A DNA stretch of 53,011 nucleotides from CAZUZS01 sp964624795 (GCA_964624795.1 CAZUZS010000029.1:1-53011); one strand, 5' to 3'. Shown: positions 1-10,266, counted from the first letter of the stretch. A program made the numbers and translations. Notes: generated from the sequence alone by a model not told the origin.

Positions 1-3000
1 CCACCACCGCATTGCCGGCGTCTGCCGTCAGGCTTTGCGGCGGGTTAAGTGTCGCTGCCGTATGATATGGCGCATTGGGTGAAGGAATGCTGTTATTGGT
101 GAAGGTGTTGTTCAGATCTTCACTGGTTTCATTCGATCCGGTGACACCGTTTCCTCCAGACATAACCTGTGCACCTTCTGTGAAATCGATCCGGTGTACC
201 GAGAAGCCGACGTCGTTGCTCGGACCTGAAACCTGATTCGCAACTGGTGTATCAGGCAGGTACTCGGTCGAATCGGTTCCGGGATCAGGACCGTCTATCC
301 TAACGCCCGTTTTGTCCACAGCCTCATCGTTCGGCGTGGGCGAATTGACATTATAAAGCAGGTAATCCACATCGCCTACCAGGTCGGACATGCCATCCCA
401 GTAGAACAGGATTACAACCTCATCGCTGTTGGTCAAACCACCCTGATTGTTGATGCTGCCGGGAACGGCTTCTCGCATATCCGGCACATCGGAAGGAACT
501 GCGTGGCCGTCATCATACAATTCGTAGGTTGGCAGCACGCCATAAGTGGCATAGAAAGCCGAATCGCCGGCAAGTGCGATGGTCTGATATTCACCGGCTT
601 GAATTGTGGCGCCATCCGGGAAGCGGGCATCGAAATCGCCAAAACTGCCGCCGCCACCGCCGCCTTCAACGATCTTGTAGTAATAGGTGCCATCGCCGGC
701 GAATGTGGCATCGGTAACATAATAATTGCTCAGATCAATCGGGTCTGAATTAGGATTGTAAATCTCGACAAATTCACCGGATGTCGGTGTAACAACAATT
801 TCCGAGATTAGCAGTTTTGCTACTGTTGTGCCTCCGGTATCAACGGTCGCATTCGTATGGAAAAGGTCTAAGGAGAAAGAAGCACCGTTATTATAGTTAT
901 CATTCACATGCTCGCGGAATCCGATATAAATATCGGAACCGGCAGCAACCAGAGAGCCGAGCGGATAGGAATATTTTACCCAGTTTGTATCGTTTGCTGC
1001 TCCGAATCCCAGCACATCCACCATTGTCGTGAAGGAGGCCGGGTCATTGTTTGTGCCGGTCGAAATCCGAATATCCAATGTGTCGACGTAGGAATTCGGC
1101 CAGTAACGCAGCCAGAAACTGATGGAATCACCGCTCTGGACATTCAAAATATGAGGAGTGACCAGCCACTGATCATTGGATACTGCTCCACCCGTGGACC
1201 AGGTGCAGAAGGTCACATTACTTTCGCCGTTTGGCGGAACAGTGATTGTGCCGCCGGTCCAGCCTGGAATTGGCGTAGTGCCGTTTGCCTGCTGATCCCA
1301 ACCGGTTCCGCCATCAGGGCTAAGCGTAATCCAGTTATTGGGCGGGAATGCACCCTCGAAAGACTGCGTGTATCCACTTGAGGGTTGATAGGGTTGTGCA
1401 GTAACTGCTACGTTATCAACTGCCCACCACCAGTCGTATCCGGGTTGGATAGATACAAATGCGATCATTGCATTTGTACTCAGAGCAAGTTGAGATGTGA
1501 GATCCAGCATAACGTGTTCATCACGGCTGCTTGCGCCGGCATATTCCCAAACTGTTGTCCAGGTAGCGCCATTATCGTTGCTGACAGCAATCCGCGCGGT
1601 ATCCTGTGCATCAATATGACGCCAGTCGGAATCAAAATTCAGCCAAACCGATTGGTATGGGCTCAAATCCAAGGCCAACACTGCACTGGAAAGCGTCAGG
1701 TTGCCGCTGCCGGCATCATCTGCATCCGCCGCAAATACATTTCCGCTGGATGTGACAGGCAGGGTATATGCATTGGGAAATGGCGGTGAGTATACCTTCC
1801 AGCTATTGGTGCTGGTCGGATCGTTTATGATTGTCCAGTGTGCGAACGTATATGTCGTGTCGGAGAAATCGTCCACATAAATGACTTCCTGACCGGCAGG
1901 TAACACACGCGCATAAGCAGACGATGTATCGTTTGCCGGATTCAGATCTCCGCTGAGCATCGAAATTACTTCAAAAGAGTACAAACCGGTATCCGGTGGT
2001 GTATAGCTAAATGGCACAGCGAGAACTTCTCCCGGATTTAGAGAGATTGTTGTATTCGCCACCATTGCGCCGTTCACGTGGAGCTCTATCGGAACAGCCG
2101 TTTCCGGCTGATTACCGGTGTTTTCCACCTCACCCGTGATGGTCGACGAAGCGCCGGCAACCATGTAGGGATCGGAGGTAACCATGGTAACGGCAAAGTC
2201 GTGGATATCGGAAGGTTCCTGGAATCCGACGCGAATAATCGGAGTAAAGGTGTGGAAAGCTGCGTTTCCAGCGTCTTCGAAGAAAAGCCATGACCCGTTA
2301 TTGGAAGTCGGCGACATTCCTCCGAACCTGTGCGAGATCGTCTGCGCGCCGGGACCGGTATTGTCGCAGCCAAGCGGATAATTGGAATTGCCGGAGGAGT
2401 CGGAATCAATCACTACATAATAGTCGCCGGCATTCATTGGCATGCCCCCTGGAATAATAAATTTTGCCAGAGCAGGCAGGGGAGCAAAATCGCCATAAGT
2501 TCCGCGGTAAAGCTGTGCGAGCCAGACCGACGGCGTATCGGCCGCTGCTTCATAGATATCAATTGAGAATGAATCCGTAGCAGTTGTGGAAGAGGTAATA
2601 GCTATCTCAACGCTGGTCAAGGTATCGTTGTCGGGCACTGTGAAACGGGTTCCTAACATGCATCTATCCGTGGCCACAATCGCTACATTGTTCGTGAGAT
2701 TGCCATTATCGTAACCCATAGCATAGGCGAGTTTCACAGTAGTATAAGTTGTATCGTTAGACGGATCAGTATCGATAAAGTTCGATGCAACACTGCTGAC
2801 ATAATAAACGCCGGGGGTAACAGATGAGGCATTCCATGCAGCGTAGGCAAGCGTGGTGTCACTGAATCCGTTGATAGTGATACCGGTGAAAGCATCGGAA
2901 TATGCAACTGTTCCAAGATTGTCGGTTATTGTAAGATCGGCATCTCCCGTGTTGGCGGGTCCAATATTCTTGAAAGTCCCTTCGAATTCCAGCGCGGAAG

Positions 3001-4636
3001 ACAAGCTGGTTTGGGTCAATGGAACCATCGTCAGATAGGAAGGCATTACTACCGACATGGCGGAAATGTCAAAACCGGCTTCACCGATTGTGACATCGTC
3101 GATAGCCATATCACTGTAATAATTGGATCCGGTAATGCCCCTGAATCTGATCTGAACCACGCCACCGGTGAACGGGGAAAGATCGGCGGCGGCTTTTAAC
3201 CATGGAGCCGTTTCCGATGTTTGATACTGTCCAATCAGTGGCTGCATAATATCAAGATACCAGTTGCCACCGTATAAAGCATCCACATGCAATTCACCCA
3301 TTGTCTGGCCATACATGTGAAACCAGAATTCCACAGCGGGATTGGTAAGTCCCGTCAAATCCAGGTAAGGTGTGGTCAGGTTTGCAAGTTTGTAGGGGAA
3401 ATTCGGGGAGGAAGCCTCGGTGTACATGTAATTACCAGTGCCGGAATGATCGTTCAGCGGTCCGGTGCTGGTAGAATTCTGCGTACCCGAAGATTCCACG
3501 TACCAGTCAAAATCATCGTCAGTTTCGTTTGTCCATCCGGGCGGCAACGTACCGGGGCTGCCTGCAGTTGCGTTCGAATCAAATGTCTCGGTGTAAGGAG
3601 TGGGCATTGCCGTAGAGATTTCATAGCCGGCGCGAAGTGTGTCATTGGATGGATTCGCATCGCCAGCTACCATCTGCAGAGCGGCCACTATTGAATCGCG
3701 TCCGGCTGCCATAGAGACCGTAACCGATGCAGGAAGTGTGGCAGTGGCGCCGGTTGCAAGCGACGGTATGGGAATCGTTGAAGATACTGCGCCATTAAAC
3801 CATATATCCAGATTAGCACCGGTTATGGTCGTGGTTCCGAAGTTGGCTACTTCCACGTCAAAATTAACGGTTGAACCGGCTAATGCGGATGAGGGAATAC
3901 CCGTCAAGCCAGTGAGGGCTAAATCCACGGGTGGCGGCGGAAAGAATTCGTAGTAGTCGTTATCCGTGTTTGCAGTCCCATTGCCGTTCCACGTCGCTGT
4001 GCTGTCGCCATACTGGACTGCGGTTGTCATGTTTTGCTGTATGCCAAGGGTCACAGAACCGCCGGCTGTACTATAAAGGTCAAGCAGGTATACTTTATTG
4101 GTGGTTTCTTCCAGCACGGCAGCAAAATATTCAAAGGATATGCTTGGATTTCCAATTTCAAAAGAATACCACTTGATCCACAATTGCTGGTTGGGTGCAG
4201 TCCCAAATACCTTCGTATAAACCACATCGTTACTGCCGGTGGGGGGAGCGCTGGTAAATTCATCCCAGAAACAGGCAATCGTGTTATCCGGCAAAAAATC
4301 GGTCGGCAGGTTTCGATTTGCATTTGGAAGCAGTGTCGTCAGTGTATCGAATGTGACCAATCCATTTTGACTTACCATGAAGTGCGTTACCGGCTGGCCG
4401 AAGAAGTTAAATGCAAATGGTATCGTTTGCGGGGCCGACCAGGAATTGGCACTTTGTGTTCCGGTGGTAAAAGCTGTCCACCCGGTCGTTGAATTATCGG
4501 CTTCCGTATTCAGTCCGCCAGGATTTCCGGCATCTGCGTTATAGCTTACCAAATAGGCAGGCTGGGCCGAAACACTCTGAACGGAAAAGAACGCGAAAAG
4601 CAAGAGTAGAAAAAGTAAACTGTATTTTGATCGCAT
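1..4636 (-). CDS. Giant secreted multidomain protein (3' end outside window)
   Basis: An uninterrupted reading frame of 1545 codons runs from an ATG at 4636, preceded by a GGAGGT site at 4641-4646, off the left edge of the window. The N-terminus is a signal peptide (about residues 1-24, ending SVSA). Reading it by eye I see a beta-rich N-terminal domain (to about 230), a CARDB-like domain (about 238-330), a MAM/adhesin-like jelly-roll domain (about 346-516), further CARDB-like and jelly-roll segments, a lamin-tail domain (about 1274-1412, motif EFVEIYNPNSDPIDLSNYY) and the start of a fibronectin-III-like domain at the edge (NPPQSLTADAG). Proteins of this build in FCB bacteria usually end in a sorting tail, but that end is not visible here. 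No enzymatic motif was seen, so an extracellular or surface adhesive or structural role is inference. Confidence 0.85.
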   Translation of the reverse strand, partial: MRSKYSLLFLLLLFAFFSVQSVSAQPAYLVSYNADAGNPGGLNTEADNSTTGWTAFTTGTQSANSWSAPQTIPFAFNFFGQPVTHFMVSQNGLVTFDTLTTLLPNANRNLPTDFLPDNTIACFWDEFTSAPPTGSNDVVYTKVFGTAPNQQLWIKWYSFEIGNPSISFEYFAAVLEETTNKVYLLDLYSTAGGSVTLGIQQNMTTAVQYGDSTATWNGNGTANTDNDYYEFFPPPPVDLALTGLTGIPSSALAGSTVNFDVEVANFGTTTITGANLDIWFNGAVSSTIPIPSLATGATATLPASVTVSMAAGRDSIVAALQMVAGDANPSNDTLRAGYEISTAMPTPYTETFDSNATAGSPGTLPPGWTNETDDDFDWYVESSGTQNSTSTGPLNDHSGTGNYMYTEASSPNFPYKLANLTTPYLDLTGLTNPAVEFWFHMYGQTMGELHVDALYGGNWYLDIMQPLIGQYQTSETAPWLKAAADLSPFTGGVVQIRFRGITGSNYYSDMAIDDVTIGEAGFDISAMSVVMPSYLTMVPLTQTSLSSALEFEGTFKNIGPANTGDADLTITDNLGTVAYSDAFTGITINGFSDTTLAYAAWNASSVTPGVYYVSSVASNFIDTDPSNDTTYTTVKLAYAMGYDNGNLTNNVAIVATDRCMLGTRFTVPDNDTLTSVEIAITSSTTATDSFSIDIYEAAADTPSVWLAQLYRGTYGDFAPLPALAKFIIPGGMPMNAGDYYVVIDSDSSGNSNYPLGCDNTGPGAQTISHRFGGMSPTSNNGSWLFFEDAGNAAFHTFTPIIRVGFQEPSDIHDFAVTMVTSDPYMVAGASSTITGEVENTGNQPETAVPIELHVNGAMVANTTISLNPGEVLAVPFSYTPPDTGLYSFEVISMLSGDLNPANDTSSAYARVLPAGQEVIYVDDFSDTTYTFAHWTIINDPTSTNSWKVYSPPFPNAYTLPVTSSGNVFAADADDAGSGNLTLSSAVLALDLSPYQSVWLNFDSDWRHIDAQDTARIAVSNDNGATWTTVWEYAGASSRDEHVMLDLTSQLALSTNAMIAFVSIQPGYDWWWAVDNVAVTAQPYQPSSGYTQSFEGAFPPNNWITLSPDGGTGWDQQANGTTPIPGWTGGTITVPPNGESNVTFCTWSTGGAVSNDQWLVTPHILNVQSGDSISFWLRYWPNSYVDTLDIRISTGTNNDPASFTTMVDVLGFGAANDTNWVKYSYPLGSLVAAGSDIYIGFREHVNDNYNNGASFSLDLFHTNATVDTGGTTVAKLLISEIVVTPTSGEFVEIYNPNSDPIDLSNYYVTDATFAGDGTYYYKIVEGGGGGGSFGDFDARFPDGATIQAGEYQTIALAGDSAFYATYGVLPTYELYDDGHAVPSDVPDMREAVPGSINNQGGLTNSDEVVILFYWDGMSDLVGDVDYLLYNVNSPTPNDEAVDKTGVRIDGPDPGTDSTEYLPDTPVANQVSGPSNDVGFSVHRIDFTEGAQVMSGGNGVTGSNETSEDLNNTFTNNSIPSPNAPYHTAATLNPPQSLTADAGNAVV

Positions 4637-4640
4637 ACTT

Positions 4641-4674
4641 ACCTCCAAAAAGTGTTGATCTTTTGATTTCAACA
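4641..4674 (-). terminator. Weak AT-rich hairpin between two secreted-protein genes
   Basis: On the minus strand a 6-bp stem TGTTGA/TCAACA (4669-4674 and 4653-4658, 10-nt loop) is followed by a short T run (4647-4651). It lies between the small exported protein and the giant secreted protein and ends next to the latter's ribosome-binding site. It may be a weak terminator or attenuator. The stem is short and AT-rich, so this is uncertain. Confidence 0.3.
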
Positions 4675-4695
4675 ATTATTCGTTTGAATTACCGG

Positions 4696-5163
4696 TTATT
4701 CATTCCCACTGGTCGCAGTTCTGCTTTTCGGCTTGGCCGGCGCAGATTTTTGGGAATTCTCATTACCACGTTTTTTCTTTTCAGAGGACTTGAAATCTTT
4801 CCGAACCGGAGTAGACGTCCCTGAATTTCGCCGGACTTTGGCATTCTCGATTCGATCTTTGATTTGCTGTTGTCTGGCGGTAAGGGTTGTTTGTTCGGCA
4901 CCTTTCTTCTGGTCGGGAACAATAATTCCACCTTTTTCATCGTACCGGACAGGTGTTTTGGCTTTTAATTTCTGTGGGTCCTGCACCTTTGCCATTCTTG
5001 TGACTTGGTGAACATTACCCACTTTTTGCACCTGTGGTGCCACCACAGGCGCCTGGTCTTCGGTGCTTGATGCAGTGGCCGAGGACTCGGTTTGCGCGAA
5101 GACTAACGAAACCGAGAGTGCGAGCAGTACCACCAAAAAGACAAGCAGATTCCTTTTCATCAT
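4696..5163 (-). CDS. Small basic exported protein, unknown function
   Basis: Predicted 155-residue protein starting at ATG 5163. The AGGAG at 5169-5173 sits 5 nt upstream, which excludes the GTG at 5169 because that codon overlaps the site; ATG 5160 is also possible. Residues 1 to about 24 form a signal peptide (hydrophobic LLVFLVVLLALSVSLVFA, then QTE). The rest is low-complexity: a Ser/Thr/Ala-rich stretch, then a Lys/Arg-rich region that looks partly helical (LTARQQQIKDRIENAKVRR), and a disordered basic C-terminus. There are no cysteines or recognisable domain. It lies directly upstream of the giant secreted protein on the same strand, so a joint role at the surface is possible but unproven. 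Confidence 0.7.
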   Translation of the reverse strand: MMKRNLLVFLVVLLALSVSLVFAQTESSATASSTEDQAPVVAPQVQKVGNVHQVTRMAKVQDPQKLKAKTPVRYDEKGGIIVPDQKKGAEQTTLTARQQQIKDRIENAKVRRNSGTSTPVRKDFKSSEKKKRGNENSQKSAPAKPKSRTATSGNE

Positions 5164-5354
5164 AAACACTCCTTTGAGTTATGGTTGTTTTGAATTAATT
5201 ATGAGTTGTATTTTTTCAACGTCATATAGATTTGGCAGAAAATTTAAAACTACACAAAAAAGACAGATACAGAGGCTTACAAGAAGTTGAGATTTTAAAG
5301 CAAAACTCAGTCCTACTTTAAAAAAAGGTATCGAGAGGTAAAATATGTATAAAG

Positions 5355-5494
5355 AACGCTGTCCCGCATGGGATCAGGGTTTACTATAAACCAAAAAAGC
5401 GAAAAAATCAAGTTCTTTTTTTAATCATCCCACACGCTTTCTGCAATTAGCGAGAGGCAGTCGGTTCCATTGTTTTCCCCTGTGGGACAGCGTT
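5355..5494. repeat. Perfect 11-bp inverted repeat with a 118-nt loop
   Basis: AACGCTGTCCC at 5355-5365 is matched exactly by its reverse complement GGGACAGCGTT at 5484-5494. A second nested complementary pair, TGGGAT (about 5369-5374) and ATCCCA (about 5424-5429), lies inside. The 5164-5504 stretch has no gene. The arms could be ends of a small non-autonomous element or a long-range hairpin downstream of the 5505-7541 gene. No transposase is present. Confidence 0.5.
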
Positions 5495-5504
5495 TGCGGG
5501 GCTC

Positions 5505-7541
5505 CTATTTGATGAGAATCATTTTACGCGTGGCACGGAAATCTCCGGTGTCGATTCGATAAAAATAGAGACCGCTGGATAAGTCCTGGCCATTGAAGAT
5601 GACGCTGTGGTGTCCGGCGGCTTCTTGTCTGTTTACCAACTCGGCGACCATTCGACCGGTGATGTCATATATTTCAATCATAACGTGGGAAGCATGGGAG
5701 AGCTGATACCGAATATTCGTTTCCGGGTTGAACGGATTAGGATAATTCTGCCCTAAGGCAAATGCCAGCGGTTGAAGTCCCTGCCGATCCGCAATACCTA
5801 CCGGGTTGTAAAGCAAAATCAGGGTGTCTTTTACGGTTGGAGAAAGCGAGTTGCCCTGCAGATCGACAAGCTCAAGCTCGACCTCGTTTATGCCAACCGG
5901 CAGTGTATCGATGGAAATCGGTTGGCTCTGATAGATGGATTCATAGAAAGTACCGTTTAGCGAGACTTTCAGATAGCCGTCTCCTTCCAGCGTATCGATA
6001 AGAAAATTCTCGGTCTGAAATTCCATCTGGGCCGGGAATTGGGTAACCTCGCTGCTGTCCTGCGGGCTGGTAATTGTGAGCGCCGGCGGTAGTGCAACAA
6101 TCCCCAGCGTCCCGTTGGGATTCACATTCTGGGCGTAAATTCCGCCGCCATCATTCCGGCGATCGGACCATGCCAGGAAAGAAATGCCTTGGCTGTTCAG
6201 GGTGCCGACCAAGCGCAATTTTTCGGATAAAACAGTGCTGATGCCTAGCATGGAGCCGGTCCATCCGATATTTCCGGTGCTGTCGGTAACGAATCCAGTG
6301 ATCTTATTGTTGATGCTGCCGGTAATGCCCACGTTAAAATAGACATATACGCTGCTGCCCCTTGCGAAGCAGATCTGGTTTATGCTGGCATCGCCATCCA
6401 TTGGCTTGAATATTTTTCCGCTGCTGTCCCATTGTCTGTCGCCGCCGGCGGAAAAACGCTGACCATAGATACCGAACAGGCTTTGCAGCCCGTTTGTCTC
6501 CTTCCAGAACATGTAGGAATCGCCGGTGGAATGCTGGTATGCCATCCAGGCATCGAAGTGATTTTGGATGTCTACGGTTGAACCAGCGGAACCGTTGGTG
6601 GGAAATTGGGCTGTGCCGTCCGGCGTGAAATGCTGCATGTAAGACGTCATTGTGTTCACCGAATTGCGGTCATCCTGCCAAACATAGAACGCACCATTCA
6701 GTTTGTCGGTAAAGATCTTGGGTACGAAAAAGCCGCTCACATTGCCCAATCCATAAACAACAGCAGGGCTGCTCCCCCACAACGGCGCGCCGGCAGAGGA
6801 ATATTTTTGGCTGTACAGCTTATAGTTGCCGGGATTTAGAAACGACCCGGTGTAGCCGGACATCAGAATAATTACACTTCCATTATCTGATTTAACCACG
6901 CTGGGATAGGTAAGATTTTCGGAACTGCCACCGGACAGCAGTATGGGATCGGTTCCCCACTGTTTTACGCCGCTGGCAGAGAGCATCTGCATGGCGATCT
7001 GGTTGGGGGTTTCCGCGTAGACCCACACGAAGACGAAATTCCCTTCGCTGGTCTCGGCAACTTTCGGGTTGGGCTGGTAGGTGGAAGGAGATGTGGAAAG
7101 ATCGACGCCATCCGCTCCCCACAGGAAATTTCCGTCCGGGCTAATCTGGTAGGCGAAGGGAGTAATCGCACCGCCGTCCCGTATGTCTGTGAATACGACG
7201 ATTGCATTGTCGTTGTGATCGGCAATCATGTCATAATCCACCAATGAGCTGTTTTGGGGATGGTCGCTGATCAACAGCCCGTTGTTGGCCCACTGTTTTT
7301 CACCTTGTGCATTCAGCCGCTGCAGGTAAACGGCGTAGCTGCCGGCGCGGCTGTCAAACCACGAGATGTAGCATCCGCCATCGGAAGTCGGGGCAATCTT
7401 TGGAAGCGCCTGCTCGCCGGTGGTATCGCACACCGTTAAATTCTGGGCCGGATTAGAACTCCATTGCGCATGGCCAGGCGAAAAAAAGATGAAAAGGATT
7501 GCCAGGATAAATCCCAGAAAATTTTTGTAAAAACGTTCCAT
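5505..7541 (-). CDS. Secreted protein with C-terminal sorting tail
   Basis: 678 residues from ATG 7541, with AAGGGAG 7 nt upstream. Residues 1-25 are a signal peptide (FFSPGHA, then QW). Residues about 26-480 hold repeated beta segments with motifs such as ISWFDSRAGSYAVYLQRL and VWQDDRNSV, which suggests a propeller-like fold. Residues about 485-590 look like an Ig-type domain (TITSPQDSSEVTQFP). Residues about 598-678 are a sorting tail with NYPNPFNPETNIRY, GRMVAEL, GLYFYRI and a terminal MILIK. In FCB bacteria such tails direct export and surface attachment or release by type IX-like secretion. No catalytic residues were recognised, and the biological role is unknown. Confidence 0.85.
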   Translation of the reverse strand: MERFYKNFLGFILAILFIFFSPGHAQWSSNPAQNLTVCDTTGEQALPKIAPTSDGGCYISWFDSRAGSYAVYLQRLNAQGEKQWANNGLLISDHPQNSSLVDYDMIADHNDNAIVVFTDIRDGGAITPFAYQISPDGNFLWGADGVDLSTSPSTYQPNPKVAETSEGNFVFVWVYAETPNQIAMQMLSASGVKQWGTDPILLSGGSSENLTYPSVVKSDNGSVIILMSGYTGSFLNPGNYKLYSQKYSSAGAPLWGSSPAVVYGLGNVSGFFVPKIFTDKLNGAFYVWQDDRNSVNTMTSYMQHFTPDGTAQFPTNGSAGSTVDIQNHFDAWMAYQHSTGDSYMFWKETNGLQSLFGIYGQRFSAGGDRQWDSSGKIFKPMDGDASINQICFARGSSVYVYFNVGITGSINNKITGFVTDSTGNIGWTGSMLGISTVLSEKLRLVGTLNSQGISFLAWSDRRNDGGGIYAQNVNPNGTLGIVALPPALTITSPQDSSEVTQFPAQMEFQTENFLIDTLEGDGYLKVSLNGTFYESIYQSQPISIDTLPVGINEVELELVDLQGNSLSPTVKDTLILLYNPVGIADRQGLQPLAFALGQNYPNPFNPETNIRYQLSHASHVMIEIYDITGRMVAELVNRQEAAGHHSVIFNGQDLSSGLYFYRIDTGDFRATRKMILIK

Positions 7542-7851
7542 TCGAGAACTCCCTTCAGATTAGAAAAAGTGTTTGAATTAGTAGTATCTCATATTTTTTT
7601 GCGTTGGCAAAACAATACATATAGAGTCCGGAAAAGGCAGAAAGTCCGGTGTCGCACGGCCCACCGCATCCGGTGCAGTAAACCCACTTTATGAAAGCTT
7701 AGTGAATTTAGAGAATTGGTGGATAAAATACAAATTATTTCACTGCAAAGATTAGATGCCCTTGCGCGGCAGGGGAAATCTAAACGATACCGCTGGTGGC
7801 AAAAATTTTCAAACTAAAAATGAAGGAATATGAACTATTGGATGATATTAT
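7542..7851. other. Gene-free stretch
   Basis: This 310-bp gap separates the start of the tailed secreted protein from the end of pbpC. The half nearest 7541 should hold the promoter of the secreted-protein gene. I see only a small CACCG/CGGTG hairpin near 7662-7675, and no credible gene or terminator. Confidence 0.5.
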
Positions 7852-10266
7852 TCATGAGCGACTCGCTGCCACAAAAAAACGACGCCGGTCGCGGTTACCC
7901 TCGTCATCCAGAACTTCCAGTGTATGCCAGCCGGCCGAAATAGTCAGCGCCTTTACGTGTTGCTTTTCGGATGCGCCGAGATAATGATTGTCCAGATACC
8001 AGAAAATGGTTTGATTCTGCTGGCGGTGCGCAACCCGCAGGGTAATTTTTTGCATCTGCCCGTCCAGATCGCGGGGAATCCACAAGCGTGCGTTTTGTCC
8101 CGGATAAACTATTTGTACCGGCTGGTTCTCGGCAAGCGCCGGACAACTGGCCAGGTGAGGCGGGATTTCTGCCAGAACCTGCCCCCGTTCCCGCAGGTAC
8201 TGCGCCACATCCGGCGGGTAAAATGGCAGCGATATCTTTTTATATTTTCCGGATTCCCAACAGAGCGAGCATACTTTATGCTTTTCATCCAGCGTCACAT
8301 AAACCGCTTTGTGGAAGGGGCAGATTCGTAGCGGCTTCATGGCTGCCGGGGCTTCTACTGTCTTCACATCGGGACAGTCAGGACCGGCCAGAAAACCTGT
8401 CTCACCGCAGATATCAACCCGCTGCATCTCCGACTCCGGTTTCTCGAACCAGCTTTTTCCGACGTTTTTCGGCAGATAGTTAAAAATGTTAAATAAGATC
8501 GGCCCCGCACAACTGGCGCCGGTTAAAGCGCCGTTGGGCTCGCCGTCAAAATTGCCTGCCCACACCGCAATTGTCCACTGCGGGCTGACGCCCACCGCCC
8601 AGGCGTCCCGCTGGCCGTAGCTGGTGCCGGTTTTCCAGGCCAGCGGCCACTGGTTCTGATACTGTTCCCAGTAGTATTCCGCACCGGGACGTTTCAGGTC
8701 ATGCAGAATATCCAGGGTCAGGTAGCAGGCGCCGGGAGAGATGAGGTTTGTGATTGCGGATTTGAATCTCCCATCCCGTTGGGCGTGCGATTCTCCGGTT
8801 TTTGACCCTGCCACCAAATTGCTTTCTTCGAAGATTTGCAGGTGGGAGAATGTGCCGTAGTTTGCCAACCCGCGGTAGAGTTCGGCCAGGTCCCACACCG
8901 TAGCTTCGGCGCCTCCCAAGATAAGCGGCAACCCGTAGTCGTCCGGCGTGCGAAAAAGTGTGTGCAGCCCGGCGCTTTGGAGAAAAATGTAGAAAGAGTA
9001 AATCCCAAAAGCGTTCAGCAGGCGAACCGCCGGCACATTCAGGGAGCGGGTGAGAGCTTCCCTCGCTGTCACCAGTCCATTGAATTTTTCGTCGGCGTTG
9101 GCGGGCGAAAAGGAGCCAAAATAGCTTGGCACGTCTTTGATGACCGTTTGCGGTAAAACCAGTCCTTCGTCCATGCTTAATGCATAAAGAAACGGTTTGA
9201 GAATGGAGCCGGTGGAGCGCGGCGCGTGTACACCATCGACCTGCCCGGTGTTGGTGGAATCAAAAAAATCCTGCGAGCCTACATACGCCCGCACTTTTCC
9301 TGTCTGCGTGTCCACTACCAGTGCGGCAGCGTTGCGGATGCCATAGCCCTTCAGATATTTAATGTGCTCCTGAACCAGGTTTCCTATTGTCTCCTGAAGT
9401 CGAAGATCGATAGTTGTTCGGATGTAGCCGCTTTTGCCGGCTCGCTTCTCTAAGGCAAATTGGGCAAAATGCGGGGCGTGAAACGGAAATGTCAGCACCG
9501 CAGACGGCACCGGTTCGAGGAGCGCCGTTTGGTAGGTGTCATAGCCGATAACTTTTTTATCCAGAAGCTTCTTGAGCAGCCAATTCCGTTTGCGGGTCAG
9601 TTTCTCACTGTCGGCGGACGGTGAGATAAGCCCCGGGGCATTGGGCAGAACGGCCAATGTAGCGGCTTCTCCCCAGGTGAGCTGTTCGGGCTGCTTTCCG
9701 AAATATTTCAGGGAGGCCGCCTGGTAACCAATAATATTTCCTCCATACGGTGCGTGATTCAGGTAGAGGCCAAAAATCCGGTCTTTGGAATACTGCAGCT
9801 CGATCTTCAGCGCCATCAGCATTTCCACCAGCTTATTCCGGAAGGTGCGGGGTTTATTGCGCACCAGGCGGGCGACCTGCATGGTCAGCGTGCTGGCACC
9901 GCTTACAACGCGATGCTCCCTGATATCCTGGTAGATAGCGCGAAAAATTGACACCGGGTTGATGCCGGGGTGGTAGTAAAAATAGCGGTCTTCAAACTGC
10001 AATACGGCGGTCTTCAGTTTTGGCGGAATTCTCAGCGTATCGTTCGGTGCAAAATACCACTGTTCATCTTCATTTAAAAATACACGCAGGATTTTGCCAT
10101 TTGCGTCCAAAACCACCGTGCTGTAGTTCTCCGGAAAAAGCGGTTCGGGGCAGGGGATTATGCTGTATATAAAAACCAGGAGCAGCGCTGAAAGGGTGAG
10201 GTAAATCAGCAGCTTTCTTCTCTTAACCGAAATTTTCTTGATTTTATGAAACAAATTTTCGCTCAT
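7852..10266 (-). CDS. pbpC: Penicillin-binding protein 1C
   Basis: Bifunctional peptidoglycan glycosyltransferase/transpeptidase-type protein of 804 residues, anchored by one N-terminal transmembrane helix (about 18-37). The glycosyltransferase 51 domain spans about 60-225, with catalytic Glu about 92 in FEDRYFYYHPG. The transpeptidase domain carries S354-x-x-K (STGSILKP), SLN at about 408-410 and KTG at about 545-547. The C-terminal region (about 690-804) matches the BiPBP_C domain seen in PBP1C. ATG 10266 was chosen over the TTG two codons upstream; neither has a strong ribosome-binding site. It lies downstream of the alpha-2-macroglobulin gene on the same strand, as in E. coli yfhM-pbpC. 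PBP1C polymerises glycan, and the pair is thought to act in envelope repair or defence. Confidence 0.95.
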   Translation of the reverse strand: MSENLFHKIKKISVKRRKLLIYLTLSALLLVFIYSIIPCPEPLFPENYSTVVLDANGKILRVFLNEDEQWYFAPNDTLRIPPKLKTAVLQFEDRYFYYHPGINPVSIFRAIYQDIREHRVVSGASTLTMQVARLVRNKPRTFRNKLVEMLMALKIELQYSKDRIFGLYLNHAPYGGNIIGYQAASLKYFGKQPEQLTWGEAATLAVLPNAPGLISPSADSEKLTRKRNWLLKKLLDKKVIGYDTYQTALLEPVPSAVLTFPFHAPHFAQFALEKRAGKSGYIRTTIDLRLQETIGNLVQEHIKYLKGYGIRNAAALVVDTQTGKVRAYVGSQDFFDSTNTGQVDGVHAPRSTGSILKPFLYALSMDEGLVLPQTVIKDVPSYFGSFSPANADEKFNGLVTAREALTRSLNVPAVRLLNAFGIYSFYIFLQSAGLHTLFRTPDDYGLPLILGGAEATVWDLAELYRGLANYGTFSHLQIFEESNLVAGSKTGESHAQRDGRFKSAITNLISPGACYLTLDILHDLKRPGAEYYWEQYQNQWPLAWKTGTSYGQRDAWAVGVSPQWTIAVWAGNFDGEPNGALTGASCAGPILFNIFNYLPKNVGKSWFEKPESEMQRVDICGETGFLAGPDCPDVKTVEAPAAMKPLRICPFHKAVYVTLDEKHKVCSLCWESGKYKKISLPFYPPDVAQYLRERGQVLAEIPPHLASCPALAENQPVQIVYPGQNARLWIPRDLDGQMQKITLRVAHRQQNQTIFWYLDNHYLGASEKQHVKALTISAGWHTLEVLDDEGNRDRRRFFVAASRS

